Of a stretch of 64,000 bases of DNA, positions 8,246-16,020 are shown piece by piece; position 1 is the stretch's first letter; every line of letters begins with the position of its first letter. The notes under the pieces were generated by a model that was not told where the DNA came from, searched no databases, and saw only the letters and a list, made by a program, of their open reading frames with translations. The translations under genes and the position numbers were made by a program. This DNA comes from Synergistaceae bacterium (GTDB lineage: Bacteria; Synergistota; Synergistia; Synergistales; Aminobacteriaceae): the NCBI GenBank assembly GCA_017451025.1, contig JAFSSM010000046.1:1-64000 (forward strand). Reading direction: 5' to 3'.

Positions 8246-9712
8246 ATGCAGAACGCTAACACTAACAATAAAAGTCTTGTTCGCAGCCTAACTCCTCTGA
8301 ATGTCTGGGCACTTGCTTTCGGCTGTGTTATAGGCTGGAGCGCGTACGTAATGCCCGGCACAATATTCCTTCCGAACGCCGGACCAATGGGTACATTGAT
8401 TGCGATGGAGCTTGCTACTGTGGTCATGCTGATAATCTCCTACAACTACAGCTACATGATTCACAAGTTCCCGATGACCGGCGGGGAATTTATCTACGCA
8501 AAAATGGCTTTTGGTGAAAATCACGGTTATCTTTGCGCGTGGTTCCTGAGCCTCTCGTACCTGTCAGTTATCCCGCTGAACGCTACGGCCCTTAACATCA
8601 TAATGCGGACAATGTTCGGCCAAGCCTTCCAGTTTGGATTTCACTACACTGTTTCGGGCTATGATGTCTACTTCGGAGAAGTTGCGCTTGCCTGGATAAC
8701 TATGCTCTCCTTTATGTTCGTCAGCTTCATGGGCGTAAAGGTAATCGGCAGGGTCCAGACATTTCTTGTGGTAATTCTGCTGGGCGGTATCCTTATAGTG
8801 CTAGGAGCGGCGGCAGTCAGCCCGCAAGCCAGCGCGGCGCACCTTCACCCGATGTTTCACCCGGTAGACGCTAACTTCAGCAAGGGAATTGTTGCCCAGA
8901 TAATCGCGGTGTTCGTAACGGGACCGATGTCATTTGTTGGTTTCGACACAGTCCCGCAATTAATGGAGGAGGCCAAGTTTTCATCGGATCGGGTCAAGGT
9001 AGTGATGGACACCAGCATAATTTGCGGAGGCTTCGTGTACATTGCGTTGACGCTTCTGGCCTGTTCAGTCTTCCACGAAGTATATTCCGGCTGGCCCGAA
9101 TACATAAACGACCTGCCCAATCTCAGCGGAGTTGTAGCACTCCCAACCTTCAACGCCTCGATAATAGTTATGGGAGAAGCTGGAATGTGGATATTGTTCT
9201 GTTCGGTGATAGCGGCGATGCTGACGGGAATAGTCGGCTTCTACATGGCCACGAGCAGATTGTTGTTCTCGATGTCTCGGGACGGAATGATCCCCCGGTG
9301 GTTCAGCCACATCAACAAGCACGGAGTTCCGACACATGCGGGTTTATTCTGCACGGTCTTGGCCTGCCTGATATGCCTTATGGGTCGTGCTGTGATGGGC
9401 TGGGTGTTCGACATGGGGTCAACTGGAGCGGCGATAGGTTTTGCGTACACGTCGATATCTGCGTGCAAATACGCGTGGTACGAGCGCAGGATAGACATCG
9501 TGATTTTCGGAGTGCTTGGGTTCATGCTGTCATTGATGATGGCGGTGTTTTTGCTGGTGCCTATTCCCGGACTGAATGTATCGCTCGGAACTGAGTCATA
9601 CATGCTGTTAGTAACTTGGATAGTTCTAGGGATATTATTTTACGTATTTAAGCGGCTGGGGGGGGGGGGTATAAGTAATTATGACTACCGTGCACCTGAG
9701 GAAAGAACTTAG
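8246..9712 (+). CDS. APC-family amino acid permease, first of a tandem pair
   Basis: A 488-residue membrane protein with about 12 hydrophobic segments. The first reads LNVWALAFGCVIGWSAYVMPG, the conserved unwound TM1 region of APC transporters, and GGEFIYAKMAFGENHGYLCAWF matches the TM3 region. It likely moves an amino acid or amine across the inner membrane. It is clearly paralogous to the next gene over its full length. Its last residues differ: after FYVFKRLG a G12 tract adds glycines and a 13-residue tail that runs 32 bases into the next gene. In either other frame it would stop within a few codons of the tract. The start at 8246 fits the paralogue's N-terminus; no good ribosome site precedes it. 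Confidence 0.9.
   Translation: MQNANTNNKSLVRSLTPLNVWALAFGCVIGWSAYVMPGTIFLPNAGPMGTLIAMELATVVMLIISYNYSYMIHKFPMTGGEFIYAKMAFGENHGYLCAWFLSLSYLSVIPLNATALNIIMRTMFGQAFQFGFHYTVSGYDVYFGEVALAWITMLSFMFVSFMGVKVIGRVQTFLVVILLGGILIVLGAAAVSPQASAAHLHPMFHPVDANFSKGIVAQIIAVFVTGPMSFVGFDTVPQLMEEAKFSSDRVKVVMDTSIICGGFVYIALTLLACSVFHEVYSGWPEYINDLPNLSGVVALPTFNASIIVMGEAGMWILFCSVIAAMLTGIVGFYMATSRLLFSMSRDGMIPRWFSHINKHGVPTHAGLFCTVLACLICLMGRAVMGWVFDMGSTGAAIGFAYTSISACKYAWYERRIDIVIFGVLGFMLSLMMAVFLLVPIPGLNVSLGTESYMLLVTWIVLGILFYVFKRLGGGGISNYDYRAPEERT
9658..9669 (+). repeat. G12 homopolymer tract at the junction of two permease genes
   Basis: Twelve consecutive G residues lie at the end of the first permease gene, 11 bases before the ATG of the second. 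Changing the count by one makes the first protein stop at once (TAA at 9671-9673 or at 9676-9678 in the present numbering) instead of overlapping the second gene. The tract is also the only purine-rich sequence before the second start codon and may serve as its ribosome-binding site. Confidence 0.9.
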
Positions 9713-11069
9713 TGCTCTGAATGTGTGGTCAATAGCATTTGGTTGCATTATTGGTTTCGGAGCGTTCGTGATGCCCGGGACCGTCTTTCTGAGGAGGGCC
9801 GGGCCTGTCGGCACGATGATAGCGATGGAGGCCGGAGCGTTAATCATGCTGATAATGTCCTACAGCTACGGCTACATGATAAAGAAATTTCCGGAGACCG
9901 GCGGGGAGTTTATTTATGCCACTAAAGCCTTCGGAAAGAAGCACGGATTTGTGTGTGCGTGGTTTCTTGGGCTGTGCTACATAATGATAATTCCGATGAA
10001 TGCAACTGCTCTGTGCCTGGTCTTCAGGACTGTGGGCGGCGGTATTCTGCAGTTCGGGTTTCACTACACGTTCGCGGGCTACGATGTGTATTTCGGTGAG
10101 GTACTTCTTGCGCTTGCGGCACTGGGTGTATTTGCGTGGATAAACTCACTTGGTGTGCACATTGCGGGAAGGGTTCAGACTGTATTCGTGATGCTGTTGC
10201 TGGGCGGGGTGCTTGCGCTTCTATTTGGTACTGTTGGAAGTCCTGACATACACTCGCAGAACTTACAGCCTATGTTCCGTCCTGGCGAAGGTAACGCCTG
10301 GAATATTCTTGCGCAGGTTATTTCGGTGCTGGTGATTGCGCCGTGGGCATATGTAGGCTTCGACACTGTGCCCCAGCTCTCGGAGGAGACGAATTTTTCG
10401 CACGGCATGATAAAGAGCATAATGGACACGAGCATAATGTGCGGATGTTTTGTGTATATAGTGATGGTGATGATAGCGGCTTCAGCTTTTCCGGATGGCT
10501 ATGCTGGCTGGCCTGAATATATCGATGACCTGCCGAACCTCAAGGGCATTGCGGGTATAGCCACGTTTTCGGCCTCGCAAAAAGTTTTGGGCAGGATAGG
10601 GTTATTTTGCGTGAGTGTCGCGGCATTGATGGCGATGATGACGGGAATACTTGGGTTCTACATAGCGACGAGCCGCCTGCTCTACTCGATGGCGAGGTAC
10701 GGAATGATTCCCGGGTGGTTTGCGTCGCTGAACAGCAAGGGAGTACCGTTTAAGGCTGTGATGTTCTGCACTGCGGTATCGGCATTTGCTCCGTTTTTGG
10801 GACGTAATGCGTTGGGTTGGACGGTGGATATGTCATCGCTTGGGGGAGCTGTGAGCCTGGCGTATACGGCGATAGCGGCGGTGCGTTTTGCGCGGATGGA
10901 GGGGCGCAGGGACATCGTGATATTCGGGTGGCTTGGGTTTTTGTTTGCAGTGATGTTTGCGTTTTTGCTGCTGGTGCCGGTGAAGGGGCTGGATTGTTCG
11001 CTAGAGGGGCCGTCATACATTTTGCTGGTTATCTGGATAGTTCTGGGAATAATATTCTGGAACAGGTAA
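9681..11069 (+). CDS. APC-family amino acid permease, second of a tandem pair
   Basis: A 462-residue, about 12-segment APC permease, paralogous to the preceding gene: compare LNVWSIAFGCIIGFGAFVMPG and GGEFIYATKAFGKKHGFVCAWF with their counterparts there. It ends cleanly at IIFWNR, close to where the first paralogue would end without the G-tract extension. The ATG at 9681 lies within the last codons of the first gene, and the G12 tract 11 bases upstream is the only possible Shine-Dalgarno element. Translation is therefore probably coupled to the first gene. The substrate is not evident; an antiporter for amino acid and product is possible. Confidence 0.9.
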   Translation: MTTVHLRKELSALNVWSIAFGCIIGFGAFVMPGTVFLRRAGPVGTMIAMEAGALIMLIMSYSYGYMIKKFPETGGEFIYATKAFGKKHGFVCAWFLGLCYIMIIPMNATALCLVFRTVGGGILQFGFHYTFAGYDVYFGEVLLALAALGVFAWINSLGVHIAGRVQTVFVMLLLGGVLALLFGTVGSPDIHSQNLQPMFRPGEGNAWNILAQVISVLVIAPWAYVGFDTVPQLSEETNFSHGMIKSIMDTSIMCGCFVYIVMVMIAASAFPDGYAGWPEYIDDLPNLKGIAGIATFSASQKVLGRIGLFCVSVAALMAMMTGILGFYIATSRLLYSMARYGMIPGWFASLNSKGVPFKAVMFCTAVSAFAPFLGRNALGWTVDMSSLGGAVSLAYTAIAAVRFARMEGRRDIVIFGWLGFLFAVMFAFLLLVPVKGLDCSLEGPSYILLVIWIVLGIIFWNR

Positions 11070-11097
11070 ATACTTTCTTCTTGTAAAGTGAAATTAC

Positions 11098-11127
11098 TTG
11101 ACAAGGATATTCTCCCGCCCCTATAAT
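11098..11127 (+). promoter_or_regulatory. Consensus sigma-70 promoter of the ylxM-ffh operon
   Basis: A perfect TTGACA (11098-11103) and a perfect TATAAT (11122-11127) are separated by 18 bases. Transcription should start near 11133-11135, only 2-4 bases before the ylxM ATG at 11137. The operon mRNA would then be almost leaderless. Confidence 0.85.
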
Positions 11128-11136
11128 TCCCTCATC

Positions 11137-11466
11137 ATGAACAATGACAATGACATTTTGAAGCGCAGAGTTCATTTCAACCTGCTCTACGATTTCTACT
11201 CGCCGCTGTTGACGAAACGCCAGCGCAAAGTCTACGAGACCTTGTGCTTTTCGGACCTGACACCGTCAGAAGCAGCGGACGTTCTAGGAATCAGCAGGCA
11301 GGCAGTGTACATTCTCGCCCGCAACGTCATGGAAAAACTTGACAGCATCGAGCGCGAATTAAGTTTTGCCGTGAACACGCGCCGCCTCGAAGCCAGAATA
11401 AGCGAGCTTGAAGCGGAAAATGCATCACTGCGCGAAAAACTCAGGGAAAAGGAGGAGAAGGAATAA
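11137..11466 (+). CDS. ylxM: YlxM-like DNA-binding protein, putative SRP operon protein
   Basis: A 109-residue protein of the YlxM/p13 family (UPF0122). It has a sigma-70 region 4-like helix-turn-helix near residues 30-60 (LTKRQRKVYETLCFSDLTPS then EAADVLGISRQAVY) followed by a coiled coil rich in Glu, Leu and Lys. YlxM is found next to ffh in many bacteria and affects SRP assembly in some. The ATG at 11137 has no Shine-Dalgarno sequence and sits right after a consensus promoter, pointing to leaderless translation. The gap to ffh is 2 bases. Confidence 0.9.
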   Translation: MNNDNDILKRRVHFNLLYDFYSPLLTKRQRKVYETLCFSDLTPSEAADVLGISRQAVYILARNVMEKLDSIERELSFAVNTRRLEARISELEAENASLREKLREKEEKE

Positions 11467-11468
11467 CC

Positions 11469-12812
11469 ATGTTCGACACGCTCAAGGAAAAATTAGCCGG
11501 AGTATTTTCGAGATTGAGCAGTAAGGGCAAGCTCTCGGAAGCAGACGTAGATAATGCCCTTCGCGAAGTTCGGCGTTCATTGCTGGAAGCCGACGTAGAT
11601 TTTCGTGTGGCTAAGGACTTAATCGCCAAAATACGCGAACGCGCAGTCAGCCTAGACGTTCTGCAGTCAATTACGGCTAACGAAAGAATCGCCGCAATCG
11701 TCTACGAAGAATTGATTGCTCTGATGGGCAAAGCTGAGCCTCTGATTATTTCCCCCAAGCCTCCGACGGTGATACTCTTGGCCGGACTTCAGGGGAGCGG
11801 CAAAACCACAACTGCCGTGAAGCTAGCCAGAAACCTCAAGAGTTCCCACAATCCCCTTGTCGTTGCGTGTGATTTGCGCCGTCCCGCCGCAGTAGAACAG
11901 CTAAAAGTTCTGGCCGAAGCCTCGAAAATTGCGTTCTACGGTCCGGAAACAGGAAAGTTAGATGTTCTTGCGGTGGTGAAGGGAGCGGAAAAATACGCCG
12001 CCTCCCACATGAACGACGTGATAATTCTGGACACAGCAGGAAGGCTTCATGTTGACGACGAGCTGATGTCCGAACTGAAGGCCATAACGAAAATTCTGCC
12101 ACCTCACGAGAAAATCTTAGTCGTTGACTCAATGATGGGACAGGAAGCCGTGAACGTGGCCAAGTCCTTCCATGAGTTATTGAGCCTCACAGGATTAATC
12201 CTGACGAAGCTGGACGGAGATTCGCGCGGCGGCAGTGCGTTAGCTATCCGTGCAGTAACAGGAGTTCCCGTGAAGTTCGCAGGAGTGGGCGAGAACACGG
12301 ACGCACTCGAACCATTCAGCCCCGAACGTATGGCCGGGCGCATAATGGGAATGGGAGACCTGCAGGGCCTTGCAGAAAAAGTCAAGGCGGCAGGCATAAC
12401 AGAACAGGAAATCAAGACACCCGGAAAATTAGCCAGGCAATTTAATCTGGAGACCCTTTTAACGCAGTTCGAGCAATTTGAGAAGCTCGGACCTCTGGAG
12501 AAAATTGCAGGAATGATTCCCGGGCTGGACAAGATAAAGGATTTCAGGGCAGACGATGTTGACGCAAAAGCATTGAAGCGCAACAAAGCAATAATCCAGT
12601 CAATGACGCTCGAAGAGAGACGCAACCCGAGAATAATAAAAGGCTCAAGACGGCGGCGCATTGCACAGGGATCCGGAACGTCTGTCCAGATGGTGAACCA
12701 GCTGCTAGCCCAGTACGAACAGATGAAGAAGCTGTTTAAGTCGTTCTCGTCTGGTTCAGGGGGGAGCAGAGGACTGAAGTCGTTATTCGGCTTCGGAAGG
12801 CACAGATTTTAG
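11469..12812 (+). CDS. ffh: Signal recognition particle protein Ffh
   Basis: A 447-residue SRP GTPase. The N domain is followed by the G domain with G1 LLAGLQGSGKTTTAVKLA, G3 VIILDTAGRLHVD and G4 LTKLDGDSRGG. A methionine-bearing M domain follows with the RNA-binding INPRIIKGSRRRRIAQGSG-type segment, here NPRIIKGSRRRRIAQGSGTS. Ffh binds signal sequences and 4.5S RNA and targets ribosomes to the inner membrane. AAGGAGAAGGA lies before the ATG. It is the second gene of the ylxM-to-rplS operon. Confidence 0.98.
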   Translation: MFDTLKEKLAGVFSRLSSKGKLSEADVDNALREVRRSLLEADVDFRVAKDLIAKIRERAVSLDVLQSITANERIAAIVYEELIALMGKAEPLIISPKPPTVILLAGLQGSGKTTTAVKLARNLKSSHNPLVVACDLRRPAAVEQLKVLAEASKIAFYGPETGKLDVLAVVKGAEKYAASHMNDVIILDTAGRLHVDDELMSELKAITKILPPHEKILVVDSMMGQEAVNVAKSFHELLSLTGLILTKLDGDSRGGSALAIRAVTGVPVKFAGVGENTDALEPFSPERMAGRIMGMGDLQGLAEKVKAAGITEQEIKTPGKLARQFNLETLLTQFEQFEKLGPLEKIAGMIPGLDKIKDFRADDVDAKALKRNKAIIQSMTLEERRNPRIIKGSRRRRIAQGSGTSVQMVNQLLAQYEQMKKLFKSFSSGSGGSRGLKSLFGFGRHRF

Positions 12813-12832
12813 CAGGAGGTGCAGAATAGAGA

Positions 12833-13099
12833 ATGGCGGTAAAGATTCGTTTGTCGCGTCAGGGCAAGAAAAAAGCTCCGTTTTACAGGCTGGTTGTGGC
12901 AGATTCACGTTCGCCTAGGGACGGTAAATTCATTGAACTTATAGGCACGTATAACCCAATGACCGAGCCTGCTTCAGTAAGTATCAACGAGGAGCGAGCT
13001 CTGTACTGGCTGAAGGAAGGAGCATTGCCTTCGGACACGGCGCGCGGGCTTCTGAAGAAGCAGGGAATCTGGGACAAATTCAAGAACAAGGAAGCATAG
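12833..13099 (+). CDS. rpsP: 30S ribosomal protein S16
   Basis: An 88-residue protein with the S16 pattern [39 protein letters not shown] and [16 protein letters not shown]. It is an assembly protein of the small subunit. AGGAGG lies 13 bases before the ATG, a rather long spacing for such a highly expressed gene. It follows ffh, as in many genomes. Confidence 0.98.
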   Translation: MAVKIRLSRQGKKKAPFYRLVVADSRSPRDGKFIELIGTYNPMTEPASVSINEERALYWLKEGALPSDTARGLLKKQGIWDKFKNKEA

Positions 13100-13166
13100 T
13101 TCTTCACAAACAGCAACAATAATAATTTCATCGTAGACCGCGAACAAAACAGGAGGTGCCACTTTA

Positions 13167-13409
13167 ATGGTCAATTACAAAGAGCTAGTAGAGTTTATCG
13201 TCAAACATCTTGTTACACAGCCTGATTCAGTAGGCGTAGAAGCGGGCGAGGAAGACGGCGGAAGCAAAATCCTGATTCGGGTTGCCCATGAGGACGTGGG
13301 GCGAGTAATCGGGAAGAGAGGTGCAACGATCAACGCTATCCGGCTGTTGGCCAAAGCGGCAGCAGTCAAGGCCGGGGAGCGTGTTGATGTTGATATCGTC
13401 GAGGATTAG
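13167..13409 (+). CDS. khpA: KH-domain RNA-binding protein KhpA (YlqC)
   Basis: An 80-residue protein with a single KH domain. The GXXG loop is seen in DVGRVIGKRGATINAIRLL. KhpA-type proteins bind RNA, form dimers with KhpB in Gram-positive bacteria and affect cell division and small-RNA function. AGGAGGTG is placed 8-10 bases before the ATG. It occupies its usual position after rpsP. In most bacteria rimM would come next, but here trmD begins 2 bases after this gene's stop. Confidence 0.95.
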   Translation: MVNYKELVEFIVKHLVTQPDSVGVEAGEEDGGSKILIRVAHEDVGRVIGKRGATINAIRLLAKAAAVKAGERVDVDIVED

Positions 13410-13411
13410 CG

Positions 13412-14530
13412 ATTAACATCAGCATAATCACGGCCTTCCCTGAAATGTTCCGCAGCTTTTTATCCACCAGCATATCAGGGCGGGCTGTCTCGGCTGGACT
13501 TATCAGCGTAAATCTCGTGAATTTCCGGGATTTCGGCAAGGGCAGCTACAGACAGCTTGATGATTACGCGTTCGGGTCAGGGGGAATGCTTTTTGCGGCA
13601 CCCCAGTTAAAGGACGCGTTGGACTCTGTCAGCAATGGCGGCGCAAAACCGTTCGTAGTGTATCCGTCTCCGCAGGGTGTATTGATCACTCAGGAAATAA
13701 TCGAGACGCTTTTTCGTCAGGAACATGTGATAATTCTCTGCGGGCACTATGAAGGCATTGACGAAAGATTTGCACGGCGTTACGTGGACTTGGAAGTCTC
13801 AGTTGGGGACTGCGTACTGACCGGCGGCGAAATTCCTGCTATGATGATTGCTGATGCGATGGCGCGTCTTGTGCCTGGAGTTGTTGGCAGACAGAAGGCA
13901 GTAATCGAAGATTCGTTCTATCGCGGGATGCTGGATAACCCGAATTACACGCGTCCGGCGGTATGGGAGGGCGAAAAAGTCCCTGAAGTGCTCCTGAGCG
14001 GAAATGCCGGAGAAATTTCGAGGTGGCGCAGGAAAATTGCAGCCTCAAGAACTATTTCACGAAGGCCGGACCTTCTTTCAAGAGCATCAATACGGGAATA
14101 TATACCTGGCGGAGTACGTACAGCCTTTATCCTGAAGGACGGTAATGCTTCGTTTTCAGGAGTGCCTGAGCTTTGCAGTACCTATGAGCTGGGACGGCCT
14201 TATGTTATAGCCCGCAGCAGGGAACTTAGGGAAAAGGCAAAGCAAATTTTCCCGCAAGCCAAAGTACTGGCAGGAATACGTGAACTGTCAGACAAAGAAG
14301 ACCTGACGGTGAAAGTATTCACAGGAGCGCGTGCAAACTCAATGCACAGCCTTGAAGTGAAGCGGAGATGCCTGGAACATGACGGAAGAGTGATATTCGT
14401 TTTTGCGGAGGATGAAGCCGAACTTGAGGGGCTGGATGGAATTGCGGGTTATCTTTATGAACATGAGACAGATATTCCGCTGAACATGAAGGCAGGAATT
14501 GCGCTCGATAAGTTTTTAGGGAAGCGTTAA
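13412..14530 (+). CDS. trmD: tRNA (guanine-N1)-methyltransferase TrmD fused to a second SPOUT domain
   Basis: TrmD methylates G37 of tRNAs read by CNN codons. Residues 1 to about 235 are TrmD, with the knotted SAM site seen in [29 protein letters not shown] and [10 protein letters not shown]. About 125 further residues ([10 protein letters not shown] to the end) look like the SAM-dependent RNA methyltransferase domain of the TM1570 type (PF09936), which in Thermotoga is a separate gene beside trmD. The first ATG (13445) would cut off the first beta strand. The family N-terminus aligns if translation starts at ATT 13412: [13 protein letters not shown] follows, like WIGIISLFPEMFR in E. coli, and GAGG lies seven bases upstream. 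An AUU start is therefore inferred. No rimM precedes it. Confidence 0.93.
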   Translation: MNISIITAFPEMFRSFLSTSISGRAVSAGLISVNLVNFRDFGKGSYRQLDDYAFGSGGMLFAAPQLKDALDSVSNGGAKPFVVYPSPQGVLITQEIIETLFRQEHVIILCGHYEGIDERFARRYVDLEVSVGDCVLTGGEIPAMMIADAMARLVPGVVGRQKAVIEDSFYRGMLDNPNYTRPAVWEGEKVPEVLLSGNAGEISRWRRKIAASRTISRRPDLLSRASIREYIPGGVRTAFILKDGNASFSGVPELCSTYELGRPYVIARSRELREKAKQIFPQAKVLAGIRELSDKEDLTVKVFTGARANSMHSLEVKRRCLEHDGRVIFVFAEDEAELEGLDGIAGYLYEHETDIPLNMKAGIALDKFLGKR

Positions 14531-14552
14531 GCGACGAGGAGGCGTTGATAAG

Positions 14553-14912
14553 TTGAACGCAGTAGACTTAGTACAAAAGAAGTATTACAGGGAAGCGGCA
14601 CTGCCGGATTTCCGGCCTGGCGATACCCTGAAGGTACACGTAAAGATCAAGGAAGGTACGCGCGAACGTATCCAGGTATTCGAGGGTATAGTGATAGCGC
14701 GTCAGCATGGCGGGCTTGACGAGACATTCACGGTCCGCAAGATCTCGAACGGTGTGGGAGTTGAAAGGATATTCCCTGTGCACTGCCCGAGCATCGACAA
14801 GGTAGAAGTTACGCGTCAGGGCAAGGTCAGGCGTGCAAAGCTGTACTACCTGCGCAATCTGAGCGGCAAGGCGGCAAGAATCAAGGAACGCCGGAAGTTC
14901 ACCGAAGCGTAG
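14553..14912 (+). CDS. rplS: 50S ribosomal protein L19
   Basis: A 119-residue L19 with [33 protein letters not shown] and the conserved [20 protein letters not shown]. The start is a TTG with GAGGAGG ten bases upstream; the residues after it ([11 protein letters not shown]) fit the family. It is the last gene of the ffh operon and is followed by a terminator. Confidence 0.97.
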   Translation: MNAVDLVQKKYYREAALPDFRPGDTLKVHVKIKEGTRERIQVFEGIVIARQHGGLDETFTVRKISNGVGVERIFPVHCPSIDKVEVTRQGKVRRAKLYYLRNLSGKAARIKERRKFTEA

Positions 14913-14929
14913 CAGCAGAAGAAAATACC

Positions 14930-14964
14930 CCCCTCTTTCCTGAATGGATGGAGGGGAATTTTTT
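14930..14964 (+). terminator. Intrinsic terminator after rplS
   Basis: CCCCTC (14930-14935) pairs with GAGGGG (14951-14956), followed by TTTTTT at 14959-14964. It separates rplS from the converging lpxI gene. Confidence 0.8.
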
Positions 14965-14967
14965 ACT

Positions 14968-15759
14968 TTACAGACCCCAGACTGCAATGTGATATTTGTC
15001 CGCGAGCGCAAAGAATTTTTCCGGCTCAAGTATCAGTGTCTTTCCTGACTCCACAGCAAGACATTTCAGGCCGGCCTTCTTCATGTTTTCGAGAGTTATT
15101 GTTCCCACCGTCGGCAGGTCATAGCGCATGTCCTGGTCCTCACGCATCATTTTCACGACAACCCCGCGCCCGGCAAGTTCACCCGCACGAAGAATCATCT
15201 TGTCCGTTCCCTCCATTGCTTCAACCGCGACAACTGCACCGTCAGCTACGCACACTGCCTGACCGAACGAGCACGGCAGAGTTACCCTCAGAATTTCTTG
15301 GCCGTAAGCTATGTCTTTCTGTTCGCTGGTATTGGGTGAACGTGATGATAGTTTTCCGCTTGATGCGATAAATTCCGGGAGTATCTGCCAGTAAGGAATT
15401 ACCTTGATGCTTTCCGCCTCGAATGCCTCAACAATTGCTCCGAGCAGTGAATGGTCATCGCGGAGGCTTTTCTTGAGGACAGAGCGCGTTACCCTGTCGA
15501 ACAGCAGAGGCAGGCAGTAAATAATTTTCTTGGGTATTCTGCCCGCCATTATCACATTTTCTGCACCGAACGCCTTGATTTCGCGGAGGCCTCTTCCAAG
15601 ATTCGGGGTCTTCATGTGAACCAGACGTGAAGCATAAGGCCTCAGTGTTTCAGGGTCATCACGCAGAGCAAGCACCAGAGTATCGGGCTGAAGTTCACGC
15701 AGTCTCTTAGCTATCTCTACGGGCAATATTCCTTGTCCTGCGATAAGTGCCGTCGTCAT
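14968..15759 (-). CDS. lpxI: UDP-2,3-diacylglucosamine pyrophosphatase LpxI
   Basis: A 263-residue protein of the LpxI (DUF1009) family. It begins TALIAGQGILPVEIAKRL and has NVIMAGRIPKK, DHSLLGAIVEAFE, and a C-terminal domain with VAVEAMEGTDKMILRAG, the conserved region of the family. LpxI hydrolyses UDP-2,3-diacylglucosamine to lipid X in lipid A biosynthesis, replacing LpxH in many non-enteric bacteria. Its presence implies an outer membrane with lipid A. The ATG directly follows the stop of the small upstream gene, so the two are coupled. Confidence 0.95.
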   Translation of the reverse strand: MTTALIAGQGILPVEIAKRLRELQPDTLVLALRDDPETLRPYASRLVHMKTPNLGRGLREIKAFGAENVIMAGRIPKKIIYCLPLLFDRVTRSVLKKSLRDDHSLLGAIVEAFEAESIKVIPYWQILPEFIASSGKLSSRSPNTSEQKDIAYGQEILRVTLPCSFGQAVCVADGAVVAVEAMEGTDKMILRAGELAGRGVVVKMMREDQDMRYDLPTVGTITLENMKKAGLKCLAVESGKTLILEPEKFFALADKYHIAVWGL

Positions 15760-16002
15760 TCAATGATTTGCAGATGTACCGTTCACGAACGTACACATGT
15801 CCAGAATTTCGACATCGCACGACTTCAGGCTGCCGAACGCCTCGTCGAAAACCTTAGATGCCTTCTCCGCACCTACGCACGCATAAGAAGCCGCGTCGAA
15901 CCAGATTGTTTTTTCCGTCCGGTCCTTTGTGCTCTTTGCACCGCTGAATGACTTTGCGATTTCCGCTGCGATATTTTCTACTGCCTGTTTGTCCATCATC
16001 AT
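15760..16002 (-). CDS. Small unknown protein between an LPS permease gene and lpxI
   Basis: An 80-residue soluble protein not recognised as a known family. It has no signal peptide or membrane segment, mixes charged and hydrophobic residues, and has three Cys (in YACVGAEK, KSCDVE and LDMCTF). AGGA lies seven bases before the first of three consecutive ATGs. It sits 18 bases after the LptF/G gene and its stop is immediately followed by the lpxI start, so it is an integral part of a lipid A/LPS operon. A role tied to LpxI or LPS transport is possible from context only. Confidence 0.75.
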   Translation of the reverse strand: MMMDKQAVENIAAEIAKSFSGAKSTKDRTEKTIWFDAASYACVGAEKASKVFDEAFGSLKSCDVEILDMCTFVNGTSANH

Positions 16003-16020
16003 TATTACTTCCTGTAAAGT

